Of a stretch of 64,000 bases of DNA, positions 48,307 through 56,684 are shown in pieces. The notes under the pieces were generated by a model, which worked only from the letters and a program-made list of their open reading frames with translations, had not been told where the DNA came from and searched no databases. Position 1 is the stretch's first letter. Each line of letters starts with the position of its first letter. Source of the DNA: Anaerolineae bacterium. GTDB lineage: Bacteria > Chloroflexota > Anaerolineae > Anaerolineales > Anaerolineaceae. The DNA lies in contig JABUFD010000002.1 in assembly GCA_013314735.1 (NCBI GenBank), positions 434,001 to 498,000 on the forward strand, read 5' to 3'. The translations under genes and the position numbers were made by a program.

Positions 48307-49510
48307 TGAGAAAACCAACGTTTCTGATGCCAGCTTCCCTCGTCGGATTGTCTGGATATCGGACAGCGATTTGTCCAATACACTGCATGCTTCCACCTGG
48401 CTGGAAACCACGCGCCACCTTCGCCAGATGGGGTGGGAGGTGTGCCTGGTTGCATCCAGTGACCATGAAGAGGGACCAGTAAATCTGAATGGGGTAGACG
48501 TCTTGTTCTTTAAGCGGCCATCCTTGTTCCTTGTGAAGCAGCTGCATTATCATTTCAAAGTGTTCCAATGGTTTTCTAAACGCTTTAAAGATGGCGGTAT
48601 TCTATTGTTTCATGAAATTTCCGGAATCTGGAGCAGGCTATTTCAGCTCTGGGTCAAGTTGTTTGGTAACAAACGGGTGAAATTTGTGATTGATACCCGC
48701 ACGTTACCGATGGAACCTGAAGACGACCTACCGCTGCGGACACGCCTTCGAAGATGGTATTTGCAATTCATTTACCGACATGCAGACCGTTGGTTCGATG
48801 GGCATACCGCCATCACCAGGGCAATGGCTGATTCCCTCAGGATACCTGACAAGCAATTATGGGCAGTGTGGCAGTCAGGTGTATCATTGGAATTGTTCGC
48901 CGACTGCCATGAAAAGAGGGGATTCCCTGTTGGCGATGAACCCATTCGAATGATCTATATTGGCTGCATGCATGTGGAACGAAACCTGTTAACTTTCAGC
49001 CAGGCGATAGTGCAGGCAAACCTTGGCAGCAAAAAATTCCACCTGATCCTGGTAGGCGATGGGAACCAGTACGACGAACTGGTCCAATTTGCTGATGATC
49101 ATCCCGATTGTATCGAAATCCACCCCCCAGTGCCCCAGACGGAAATTCCGGGATGGTTGGCAAATGCGCATATTGGGGTCCTGCCGTTTCCGGATGAGGA
49201 AAAATTCCGCGTTTCCAGTCCCATCAAATTATTTGAATACATGGCTTCTGGTTTGCCAATTTTTGCCACAAGGATCCGCTGCCATACCGATATCATCCAG
49301 AGGCTGCCGTTGGTGTTCTGGGCGGAGGGCAGCACTGTAAATGATTTCGTCGTTGGGTTGCGCCAAATTGAGAAAGAAAAAGACAATTTGCCCGTAATGG
49401 GCGTGGCAGCCCTGTCAGCCGCAAAGAGATTCAGTTGGGAAGCTTCTGCCCGAGAATTGTCTGAGGGACTGCACTTCCATTGGCGATCAGCCGGGAGCGG
49501 TCAGGGATGA
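48299..49510 (+). CDS. Glycosyltransferase, group 1-like
   Basis: The 403-residue protein has a GT-B layout. FDGHTAITRAMADSLRIP lies near 162, IYIGCMHVERNL near 218 and LPFPDEEKFRVSSPIKLFEY near 294 in part. The final ASGLPIFATR resembles the donor-site end of GT4 enzymes. It overlaps the preceding gene by eight bases and the following one by ATGA. It probably builds the exopolysaccharide repeat unit; donor and acceptor are unknown. Confidence 0.82.
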   Translation: MSNEKTNVSDASFPRRIVWISDSDLSNTLHASTWLETTRHLRQMGWEVCLVASSDHEEGPVNLNGVDVLFFKRPSLFLVKQLHYHFKVFQWFSKRFKDGGILLFHEISGIWSRLFQLWVKLFGNKRVKFVIDTRTLPMEPEDDLPLRTRLRRWYLQFIYRHADRWFDGHTAITRAMADSLRIPDKQLWAVWQSGVSLELFADCHEKRGFPVGDEPIRMIYIGCMHVERNLLTFSQAIVQANLGSKKFHLILVGDGNQYDELVQFADDHPDCIEIHPPVPQTEIPGWLANAHIGVLPFPDEEKFRVSSPIKLFEYMASGLPIFATRIRCHTDIIQRLPLVFWAEGSTVNDFVVGLRQIEKEKDNLPVMGVAALSAAKRFSWEASARELSEGLHFHWRSAGSGQG

Positions 49511-50466
49511 ATTCGACAGGTTATTTTGTTTTCTCACTGGATACAGAACTCGCCACCGGGTATTTTGACCATGATCCTGAACGCAGGAGGTTATTCTCAC
49601 AGGATGGTATCCGGGAACGGGAGCGGATTGATCGAATTCTGTCGCTATGTTCACAATACCAGATTCATGGCACCTGGGCGGTGGTTGGCCACTTGTTTTT
49701 TGAGCGTTGTGAATTTTGCGAAATTTGCCCGGTCAGAGCATGGAAAGGGATGTATGCCAGTTATCAGGAAGCCTATGGAACAGCCCATCCGTTGTGGTAC
49801 GGCGCAGATGTCATTCGAAAAATTCAAGCCTGCCCGGTAGATCAGGAAATTGGTTTTCATGGTTATACTCATTCTGTTTTTTCACAAGTGGCGATGACTG
49901 ATGAGCAGGCAGCGGTAGAAATTCAGGAATGGAAACGTCTCGCTCTGCGTTATGGCATTGATGGGAAATCGATTGTCTTTCCACGAGATCAGATTGGCCA
50001 TTTGCGGCAGCTCAGGGAAGCCGGGTTTGATAACTTCCGTGAAGATATCCATCTCCCCTTATTGATTCGGAATCGTTATTTTGGCAGGTATGTGAAAACC
50101 ATCGATCACATTCTGGGAATTACCACAGCGCCATCGTATCCACTGGATCTGAACGAAGAGGAAGGTTTGGTCCGATTTACAACTTCGCAGGAATTGTTTG
50201 CATTCAATCGCGCTGTGGACCGGGTACTGGATAAAATGGGACTTCCTCTTTTACGCATTCAACGTGCAATCCGTGGAGTTCACAGGGCTGCCAAAAGGGG
50301 TAAAATTTTCCATTTGTGGGCGCATCCCTGGGAATTCGAAACCACTGAGGATCTCGCCAAATTGGAAGCCATCTTCCAGGCAGTTGCCGAAGAACGTGAA
50401 CATGGACGAATGGCTTCCAAAACCATGCTCCAGCTATCTCAAATATTGCGGAATGGGCCACAATGA
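49507..50466 (+). CDS. Polysaccharide deacetylase-like protein (NodB fold)
   Basis: ATG 49507 overlaps the previous stop and gives 319 residues. VFSLDTELATGYF near residue 7 supplies the motif 1 aspartate, though the usual second aspartate is glutamate. GTWAVVGHLFFERC near 57 and IGFHGYTHSVFSQ near 117 (HxxxH, metal ligands) fit the NodB fold. HLWAHPWEFE near 275 could be the late histidine motif. It probably trims acetyl groups from a lipid-linked precursor inside the cell; no signal peptide is present. Members of this subgroup also occur in polysaccharide clusters without proven activity. Confidence 0.75.
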   Translation: MNSTGYFVFSLDTELATGYFDHDPERRRLFSQDGIRERERIDRILSLCSQYQIHGTWAVVGHLFFERCEFCEICPVRAWKGMYASYQEAYGTAHPLWYGADVIRKIQACPVDQEIGFHGYTHSVFSQVAMTDEQAAVEIQEWKRLALRYGIDGKSIVFPRDQIGHLRQLREAGFDNFREDIHLPLLIRNRYFGRYVKTIDHILGITTAPSYPLDLNEEEGLVRFTTSQELFAFNRAVDRVLDKMGLPLLRIQRAIRGVHRAAKRGKIFHLWAHPWEFETTEDLAKLEAIFQAVAEEREHGRMASKTMLQLSQILRNGPQ

Positions 50467-51452
50467 CAGAAGAATTTTCGAAACCGATGCGGGTTTTATT
50501 AGTGTCCAACGTGTATCCTGTCGACGAACGCAGCGGAACGCCTTCCATAGGCATTCAACAGCACATCTTGGAAAGTTTTGGCGTCGAATTCGAGGTGATC
50601 TCAATCTCGACCGGCAGCAAATGGGCATATATCAGGAATGTAATCCGATTCCTCCTGATGAATTTGAGACCTCCCCGCTATGACCTGATTCATGCTTATT
50701 ATGGATTAAGCATATATATTGCCACACTTCAGAAGAAAATTCCGGTGGTGGGAACATTCCTGGGTTCCGATTTAATCAATCGAACGGGGGCGTCTGACCG
50801 GGATCGACAGGTAGGTTTGCGGGCAGCCAAAAAGGCAGACGCTGTAATTGTCATGTCTCCCGAGATGAAGGCCGAAAGTGGACGTGAAGACAGCTATGTG
50901 ATTCCTTTTGGAGCGAACCTGGCGGAATTCGAATTGTTAAATAAAGAAACTGCCCGGCACCGACTCAATTTGCCAAACGGGAAAAAGTACATTTTATTTC
51001 CCTGGAATCCTTCCCGCAAAGTGAAACGGTTTGATCTTATTGAGGAAGCCTGCCAAATCCTTCAGCGTCGCCTGCCTGATGTGGAACTGGTTGTAATTCA
51101 CGATCTGCCGCAATCTGAGGTGGTGCTTTACATGAACGCCTGTGATGTCCTGGTTCTGGCTTCGGACCATGAAGGCAGCCCGGTTGCCGTTCGTGAGGCA
51201 ATGGCTTGCAACCTGCCGGTCGTCAGCACGGATGTCGGGGATGTACGTGAAGTGCTTGCCGGGGTGAGTCAGGCTGTGATAGTTGAGCAGTCGCCTGTGG
51301 CGATTGCTGAGGGTTTGTACCGTGTATTATCAGATTCTGCCAGGTCTGATGGACGGGCGAAGATGGAGCAATATGATATGATGACTGCATCCTGCCAGGT
51401 GCTCGATGTATACCACTGTGTTGTAGAATCGAGAAGACGGAGTGTCGATTGA
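50463..51452 (+). CDS. Glycosyltransferase, GT4-like
   Basis: The 329-residue GT-B enzyme starts with an ATGA overlap. MRVLLVSNVYPVDERSGTPS near residue 9, GTFLGSDLINR near 97, IPFGANLAEFE near 151 and LVLASDHEGSPVAVREAMAC near 227 in part give the standard donor-site signature (E..E with GSPV). It is a little shorter than most GT4 proteins (about 370). It is part of the exopolysaccharide operon; the sugar specificity is unknown. Confidence 0.88.
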   Translation: MTEEFSKPMRVLLVSNVYPVDERSGTPSIGIQQHILESFGVEFEVISISTGSKWAYIRNVIRFLLMNLRPPRYDLIHAYYGLSIYIATLQKKIPVVGTFLGSDLINRTGASDRDRQVGLRAAKKADAVIVMSPEMKAESGREDSYVIPFGANLAEFELLNKETARHRLNLPNGKKYILFPWNPSRKVKRFDLIEEACQILQRRLPDVELVVIHDLPQSEVVLYMNACDVLVLASDHEGSPVAVREAMACNLPVVSTDVGDVREVLAGVSQAVIVEQSPVAIAEGLYRVLSDSARSDGRAKMEQYDMMTASCQVLDVYHCVVESRRRSVD

Positions 51453-52636
51453 TGAAAATTTGCATGGTGGTCCATCAGAATTATTTTCAAGATGAGCGGG
51501 TGCGCCGTTACGCTATAGCATTGCTGGATCATGGACACAATGTTGATGTCATCTGCCCGGCTCATCCATCGCATAAAGACAATAGGAAATCATTACCGGT
51601 CATTGTTCGGACGATTCCCATCAAACATCAAAGTGGATCTGGTGCATTGGCATTGCTGTTTGAATATGTTGTATCCTTTGTGTTTTACTTTTTAATGGTT
51701 ACCATTCACCATTTGAAGTACCAATACGATGTGATCCATGTCCACAACATGCCAGATTTTCTTGTTTTCACAACCCTTATAGCACGGTTGACGGGTGCGA
51801 AAGTAATTCTCGACATACATGACCCGATGCCAGAGTTCTACCAATCAAAATTCAAAAGTAAGGAAAATTCACTCCCCATTCGACTGATTCGATATCAGGA
51901 GAAGTTTGCTACTGGTTTCGCACATCGAGTCATCGCCGCCAATGATAACTTCCGCACAAATTTGATTACGAGGGGTGTTGCGAGTGAAAAAATTATTACG
52001 GTCAGGAATTTTCCAGACCGTACGATATATAATCGGGAAATCTATCCTGTCAAAGATGACCAGGATAAATATGTGTTAATCTATCCCGGAACGATTGCTC
52101 CCCGATATGGACTGGATGTTGCCATTCACGGGCTTGAGATATTGAAGGATGAGTTGCCCCAGGTGAGGTTGTGGATCATCGGATCAGAAACAGAACATAA
52201 GCAGGAGTTGCGGAAACTCGCCAGTGATTTGGGGGTGGAAGAAAGGATACAATTTTCTCCTGTTGTTCCCAGCGACCAGGTGGCAGCGTTGATTGCCAGG
52301 GCTGATGCAGGGATATACCCCGCCCTGCCAGACGCACATATGGATATTGCAATTCCGACAAAAGTTCTGGAGTTTACGGCAATGGGCCTGGTTGTGATTG
52401 CCAGTGACCTGACTGTCATCCGACAACTCTTGTCGGATGAGTTGGCCTATCTATTTCCGGCGGGAGATCCTGTTGGATTCGCCCGGCAGGTCAGGAAGGC
52501 CGTACTCGATGAAGCGGACCGGAATGAAAAATTACGGCATATCCGAGAAGCGGTCCTCCCATTTTGGGATTGGGCAATAGAGCAACGAAAGTATATAGAC
52601 TTGCTGCAGGCGGTACAACGTCCTGTAAAACCATAG
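51452..52636 (+). CDS. Glycosyltransferase, GT4-like
   Basis: The ATG at 51452 shares a base with the previous stop (TGATG) and gives 394 residues; a TTG three bases earlier is also possible. MKICMVVHQNYFQDERVRRY opens the acceptor domain. VIHVHNMPDFLVF lies near 93, LIYPGTIAPRYGLDVAI near 210 and IPTKVLEFTAMGLVVIASD near 305. A hydrophobic segment at about 68-88 suggests membrane association, as in GumH/WcaC-type enzymes. It is the last glycosyltransferase of the operon. Confidence 0.88.
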   Translation: MKICMVVHQNYFQDERVRRYAIALLDHGHNVDVICPAHPSHKDNRKSLPVIVRTIPIKHQSGSGALALLFEYVVSFVFYFLMVTIHHLKYQYDVIHVHNMPDFLVFTTLIARLTGAKVILDIHDPMPEFYQSKFKSKENSLPIRLIRYQEKFATGFAHRVIAANDNFRTNLITRGVASEKIITVRNFPDRTIYNREIYPVKDDQDKYVLIYPGTIAPRYGLDVAIHGLEILKDELPQVRLWIIGSETEHKQELRKLASDLGVEERIQFSPVVPSDQVAALIARADAGIYPALPDAHMDIAIPTKVLEFTAMGLVVIASDLTVIRQLLSDELAYLFPAGDPVGFARQVRKAVLDEADRNEKLRHIREAVLPFWDWAIEQRKYIDLLQAVQRPVKP

Positions 52637-52651
52637 CTCAGGAGAATTCAA

Positions 52652-53251
52652 ATGGCAGATTTTTTTGTACATTCCACCGCGATTGTGGATAGTGAACAGA
52701 TTGGCGCAGGAACCCGAATTTGGGCTTTTTCGCATGTGTTGAAAGGCGCTGTAATCGGCGAACAGTGTAATATCGGCGATCATTGTTTTATCGAGGGGGG
52801 TGCAATCATTGGCAGCCGTGTAACGATGAAGAACAGCAATATGGTTTGGGAAGGGGTAACGATTGCGGATGGTGCTTTCATCGGGCCGCATGTGTTCTTC
52901 ACCAATGATCTCTATCCCCGTTCTCCCCGTCTGCAAGAAGCAGCCCATCGTTATGAGAATCATGGATGGTTGTCAGAAACCCATATTGGTTATGGCGCTT
53001 CATTGGGTGCGGCAGCGGTGATCCTCGCGGGAATTACAGTTGGCGAATTTGCAACGATAGGCGCAGGGGCGGTGATCAGCAAAGACGTGGCAGCACATGC
53101 ATTGATGGTGGGAAATCCTGCCCGTCAGATCGGATGGGTGTGCCGTTGCGGTCTGCGGCTGGATATCCGACAGGATCAAAATGCCAAATGTCACTGCGGC
53201 GACGAATACGGCCTGGCAGAAGAAGGCCTACACCGGATATCGGCCAAATAA
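52652..53251 (+). CDS. Sugar-nucleotide N-acetyltransferase (WbpD/WlbB-like, left-handed beta-helix)
   Basis: The 199-residue protein is built of hexapeptide repeats (IGAGTRIWAFSHVLKGAVIG, from residue 13, onward). FFTNDLYPRS near 77 and the GYGASLGAAAVILAGITVG coil near 113 match WbpD, which acetylates the 3-amino group of UDP-2-acetamido-3-amino-glucuronate. A short C-terminal cysteine-rich tail (CRCGLRLDI ... CHCGDE) could bind zinc. It completes the route begun by the dehydrogenase and aminotransferase of the divergent operon. AGGAG precedes the ATG. Confidence 0.88.
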   Translation: MADFFVHSTAIVDSEQIGAGTRIWAFSHVLKGAVIGEQCNIGDHCFIEGGAIIGSRVTMKNSNMVWEGVTIADGAFIGPHVFFTNDLYPRSPRLQEAAHRYENHGWLSETHIGYGASLGAAAVILAGITVGEFATIGAGAVISKDVAAHALMVGNPARQIGWVCRCGLRLDIRQDQNAKCHCGDEYGLAEEGLHRISAK

Positions 53252-53261
53252 ATGGAATCGA

Positions 53262-53292
53262 AAAAACGGCTGCCTTGTTGGCAGCCGTTTTT
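53262..53292. terminator. Bidirectional intrinsic terminator
   Basis: AAAAACGGCTGCC (53262-53274) pairs perfectly with GGCAGCCGTTTTT (53280-53292) around a TTGTT loop. The A-run and T-run on the two sides let it work in both directions, ending the plus-strand exopolysaccharide operon and the convergent bcsB-like gene. Confidence 0.93.
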
Positions 53293-53317
53293 GTTTTGGA
53301 AACGGTTTGATTATTGG

Positions 53318-55687
53318 TTATGACTTGCGTCCACCACTGGCAATACGGGATGCGAGGTAGATAATGAAGACTAACCCGACGATGCCGATGACGCCCATCA
53401 GGAACATTGGCGTAGTCGATGTGTTGATCTTTTCATCTCGCACAAATTGCCCTGCTTCACCGATGGTTGGTTGCTCACCTTCCTCTGTGGTTGCTTCCTC
53501 GACAGGAGTTAATTGCTCCTCCTGGAGTGCTTCTGAAACCAGCGAATCAAGTACAGGCCTGGAGAACAATGTGGATGTAAACGATGTGACCGTACGATCC
53601 TGGATGAAGAACAGATCGCCCATGAATGCACTGGGATTGCTTAACATTTGCCGTGTAGCCCACTCCAGGCCTTCATCACTGGTACCGCTGATCAGGGCGA
53701 TGGTACGAGCATGATCCCATTCTGCAGGAATTCCTTCCACCACACCGATGCTGACGCCTGGTACCAGTTGATACGCATTATTGGCAATATTTTGTTGGAG
53801 GTTATCCGTTCCTGTGACAAAAGGCTGCGGGAGGCGTTCGTTGATCTGGTCAACTACGTCTGAACTGGTTGGCAACCCAATCATCAAGATATTGCGGTCA
53901 GGATACTCGGCCAGATTGACGTTATCTTCCAGGCTGATGATCACATCGTAATTGCCAAAGCTGTTTAACTCACCGAATTGACGGTAGAGATTCGCAAATG
54001 TATCCAGTTGGGTTTTGGTGGGATTGCTGCCCAGAATGACCAGGTGTTTTGGCTCAAAAGCAAAAGGAACTGCCGGGTTAATCACCCCCGAAATTTCTGT
54101 TGCGGATGCAGCGATGCGGTACGGAAGGTCAAGTGTGCTGTCATCAGCGACATTGAACCAATAAACATCCGGGTTGTAATCTTCACAAACCAGGGTGGCG
54201 GCCAGGGTAGCCTGAAATTCGACTACATTCACCATGCCTTTAAGAATCAGGTCTTTTCTCAATTGAACTTCAACAGTCTGTTGCCTGGCAGGACTGTCTT
54301 GCAGTACCAGGTTGCCAATCGGTTCTCCGTTGAGGATGATGACAGCATTGGAGGATTGTGCTTCGATCGCGTCTGAGTAGGCATAGTTGATGGTTAAAAC
54401 CGGATCTTCATCCAGTACCCAATCGCGGGGAACATAGAAGCGAAGGAAAAACCGCTGGAGCCCCAGGCCAAACCGGGTGCGATCGACATACCCAAGGTCC
54501 GCATAGGTGAACTTGGTTTGAAGCAGCGGTGCTTCCTCACTCTCCATTGCGGGAGGAACCATATCGTCGGTAACAATCAGCGCGAAAGGAGGAGTGCCGA
54601 TCGGGAGTTGTTTGAATGCATTCGCGGCGCGGAGAACGCCCTCAGCGCTTTCGCCGGTAACAGTAACAAATGTGTAATACTGATTGACATCTGAAGGGAT
54701 CATTTGCAGAACGCCGTCAGAGGCACCGACCTCACTGCCTGACCTCAGTATTTCATTACCGCTCAGCGTGGTCGGCAATAATTGCTTCTGATAGAGTGAA
54801 GCCAGGAATGCATTTTCAGCCGGTGTGCCAATAATGATGGCGTTAGATTTCGCCAGGTCACCATCTGAGATTTCTGAAGCCCGCAAGACTTCATATGCTT
54901 CATTGCTGAATGCATTTTGGGCGATGCTGGAAGTCAGGATGGCGATCGCTTGAAGATCGCTGGTTGATGGTTGATCAGGAATCACCAGTTTCAGTGTTTC
55001 TGGCAGGAACGAATCAGAGACCAGCGGTCGTGGCAGGTTCGCGAGGGTTCGGAACGGAGGATACGTGGTGAATTTTGCGTTGATGAAGGAGTCATCATAA
55101 ATGGTCAGGACACCGTCATAATTGCAATAAATATCAGCGTCGCTGTAAAAGCCCAGGCGGATGATGTATTCATTGAATGGGTTCTCACCTGATGGAAGAA
55201 TTACAGATGATGGGATGGGGATTTGCACCACATTGTCTTTTCCAAATTCCGGAATGAACATGGAAACGAGAAGGTCATTGATATACACTTCGACCCCAGG
55301 ACGGGCAATAAATGGATACCTCTCAAAAAGCGGATGGGGTGTGGGCACAACGGTTTCGTCCTGTGTGCTCTCAAAATAATCATAATGGATTTCGATATAA
55401 GAATTTCCCTCACCGCCAACCAAAGCCCATTCATTTGGAAGAGGAACGTATACATCTTTGAAGGATGGATACCGCATAACGAACGATTCTTCATCCAGAT
55501 CAGCAAATGAAAATTTTGCGGTCTGGTCGTAGGAACTGATTTCGGGCAGCGGAGTTGGGAGTTGGTATGGGGTGGGCGTCGGCACAATTTGCCCTGGTTG
55601 GGATGATTCAGATTGTGCGAGGATGATTCCGGTAGGGATCATGATCATCAGCAATAAGGTTATCAGTAACAATTTTGGTTTCTTCAT
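53318..55687 (-). CDS. BcsB-like cellulose synthase accessory protein
   Basis: The 789-residue protein has an N-terminal signal peptide (about 1-25), a Pro/Thr-rich spacer, a long extracytoplasmic region and a single C-terminal helix at about 760-781 followed by a basic tail. Repeated beta-rich units (such as VMRYPSFKDVYVPLPNEW near 69 and FFLRFYVPRDWVLDEDP near 412) match the BcsB carbohydrate-binding and flavodoxin-like domains. BcsB normally guides a glucan leaving the BcsA synthase, but no BcsA is in the window. It may act with the neighbouring polysaccharide cluster or a distant synthase. Confidence 0.75.
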   Translation of the reverse strand: MKKPKLLLITLLLMIMIPTGIILAQSESSQPGQIVPTPTPYQLPTPLPEISSYDQTAKFSFADLDEESFVMRYPSFKDVYVPLPNEWALVGGEGNSYIEIHYDYFESTQDETVVPTPHPLFERYPFIARPGVEVYINDLLVSMFIPEFGKDNVVQIPIPSSVILPSGENPFNEYIIRLGFYSDADIYCNYDGVLTIYDDSFINAKFTTYPPFRTLANLPRPLVSDSFLPETLKLVIPDQPSTSDLQAIAILTSSIAQNAFSNEAYEVLRASEISDGDLAKSNAIIIGTPAENAFLASLYQKQLLPTTLSGNEILRSGSEVGASDGVLQMIPSDVNQYYTFVTVTGESAEGVLRAANAFKQLPIGTPPFALIVTDDMVPPAMESEEAPLLQTKFTYADLGYVDRTRFGLGLQRFFLRFYVPRDWVLDEDPVLTINYAYSDAIEAQSSNAVIILNGEPIGNLVLQDSPARQQTVEVQLRKDLILKGMVNVVEFQATLAATLVCEDYNPDVYWFNVADDSTLDLPYRIAASATEISGVINPAVPFAFEPKHLVILGSNPTKTQLDTFANLYRQFGELNSFGNYDVIISLEDNVNLAEYPDRNILMIGLPTSSDVVDQINERLPQPFVTGTDNLQQNIANNAYQLVPGVSIGVVEGIPAEWDHARTIALISGTSDEGLEWATRQMLSNPSAFMGDLFFIQDRTVTSFTSTLFSRPVLDSLVSEALQEEQLTPVEEATTEEGEQPTIGEAGQFVRDEKINTSTTPMFLMGVIGIVGLVFIIYLASRIASGGRKS

Positions 55688-55810
55688 TTTTTGACTCCCA
55701 ATTTCGAGAACGTAGGTTCGGTTGATCAGGTATCCACAGGTTTTTATGAATACTTTATAAATAATACCATTTTCTACATATAAATGCTAAAAATTTTAAT
55801 GAAATTGCTG

Positions 55811-56572
55811 TCATTGATGGCTTAATTGTTCAAACAACTCTTCAAATGAATGACCATCTTTCGGGAAAGCGTTGAGGGTGTATTGAAAACCTAAATGATC
55901 CTGCACTGCAGCCACCCTGGTTAAGCGGTTGAGCATCTTTTCGGCTTCCTTTGTTTCAATATTGGGGCAGATGACCAGGAAATCGTTGATGCCATCCATT
56001 CGTACCAGGATATCGGTGACACGTAAATTGGTTGCGAGAAATCGCATCATCTTGTGATCCAACTGGTTCAGTGTTTGTGTTGATTGATCTGCCAAATGAT
56101 CCTGGCGTCCTTCAAGCCGGATTAATACAATTGGAAAATTGTACCGAAATGCCCGTGCGAACTCCGCCTCGATGATGGTTTGGATTTGCCGGTAATGGTA
56201 TACGCCATTTTCGTTATCTGTTTCGATCAATTCGTTGGTACGGGAGAGTTGCGCAAAGAAAACACCGCCGGTAACAGCAGAAATGGTGGTGAGAATGCAT
56301 CCCCAGGCTGCCGCAACCAGGTAGTGAGTTACCGAAAAATTTCCCAGGTTCGCTAAAGCATAGATTGCGAAAACACACAGGGTGAAGCCGATCGAGACGG
56401 CGATGCCGCCTTTCTTCAGTGCGTTGAATGCCAAAACAAAGACGGTCGTGGCCAGGAGAAGTAATCTAAGTCCGGCGGCAAGACCGATGGGAAAGAACTG
56501 CTCATTCACGGCGATCATTGTTCCAGCCAGGAGTACCAATAATGTGATTACCAGGATCAATAATTTTTTCAT
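55811..56572 (-). CDS. Membrane protein with a degenerate GGDEF domain
   Basis: The 253-residue protein has about four membrane helices in the first 110 residues and a cytoplasmic GGDEF-like domain after about 125. The active-site motif is DGINDF instead of GGDEF, so diguanylate cyclase activity is unlikely. An RVTD sits where the inhibitory I-site (RxxD) binds c-di-GMP, and the DxxxR spacing (DILVR) is kept. ATG 56572 follows AAGGATAGG. It lies 123 bases upstream of the BcsB-like gene on the same strand, so it may be a c-di-GMP receptor that controls polysaccharide export. Confidence 0.65.
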   Translation of the reverse strand: MKKLLILVITLLVLLAGTMIAVNEQFFPIGLAAGLRLLLLATTVFVLAFNALKKGGIAVSIGFTLCVFAIYALANLGNFSVTHYLVAAAWGCILTTISAVTGGVFFAQLSRTNELIETDNENGVYHYRQIQTIIEAEFARAFRYNFPIVLIRLEGRQDHLADQSTQTLNQLDHKMMRFLATNLRVTDILVRMDGINDFLVICPNIETKEAEKMLNRLTRVAAVQDHLGFQYTLNAFPKDGHSFEELFEQLSHQ

Positions 56573-56616
56573 CAAGCCTATCCTTCAATGCAATGGAACA
56601 TGTTACCGGTAAGATA

Positions 56617-56648
56617 AGAAAGGACTACTCACAACCTGAGTCCTTTCT
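56617..56648 (-). terminator. Probable terminator of the lacI-GH94 operon
   Basis: A perfect 10-bp stem (AGAAAGGACT at 56617-56626 with AGTCCTTTCT at 56639-56648) lies 36 bases after the GH94 stop. On the minus strand it runs into TATCTTACC, only moderately T-rich. Confidence 0.55.
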
Positions 56649-56684
56649 CATTATACGAAAATGCCGATGAAATTACCAGAAACG

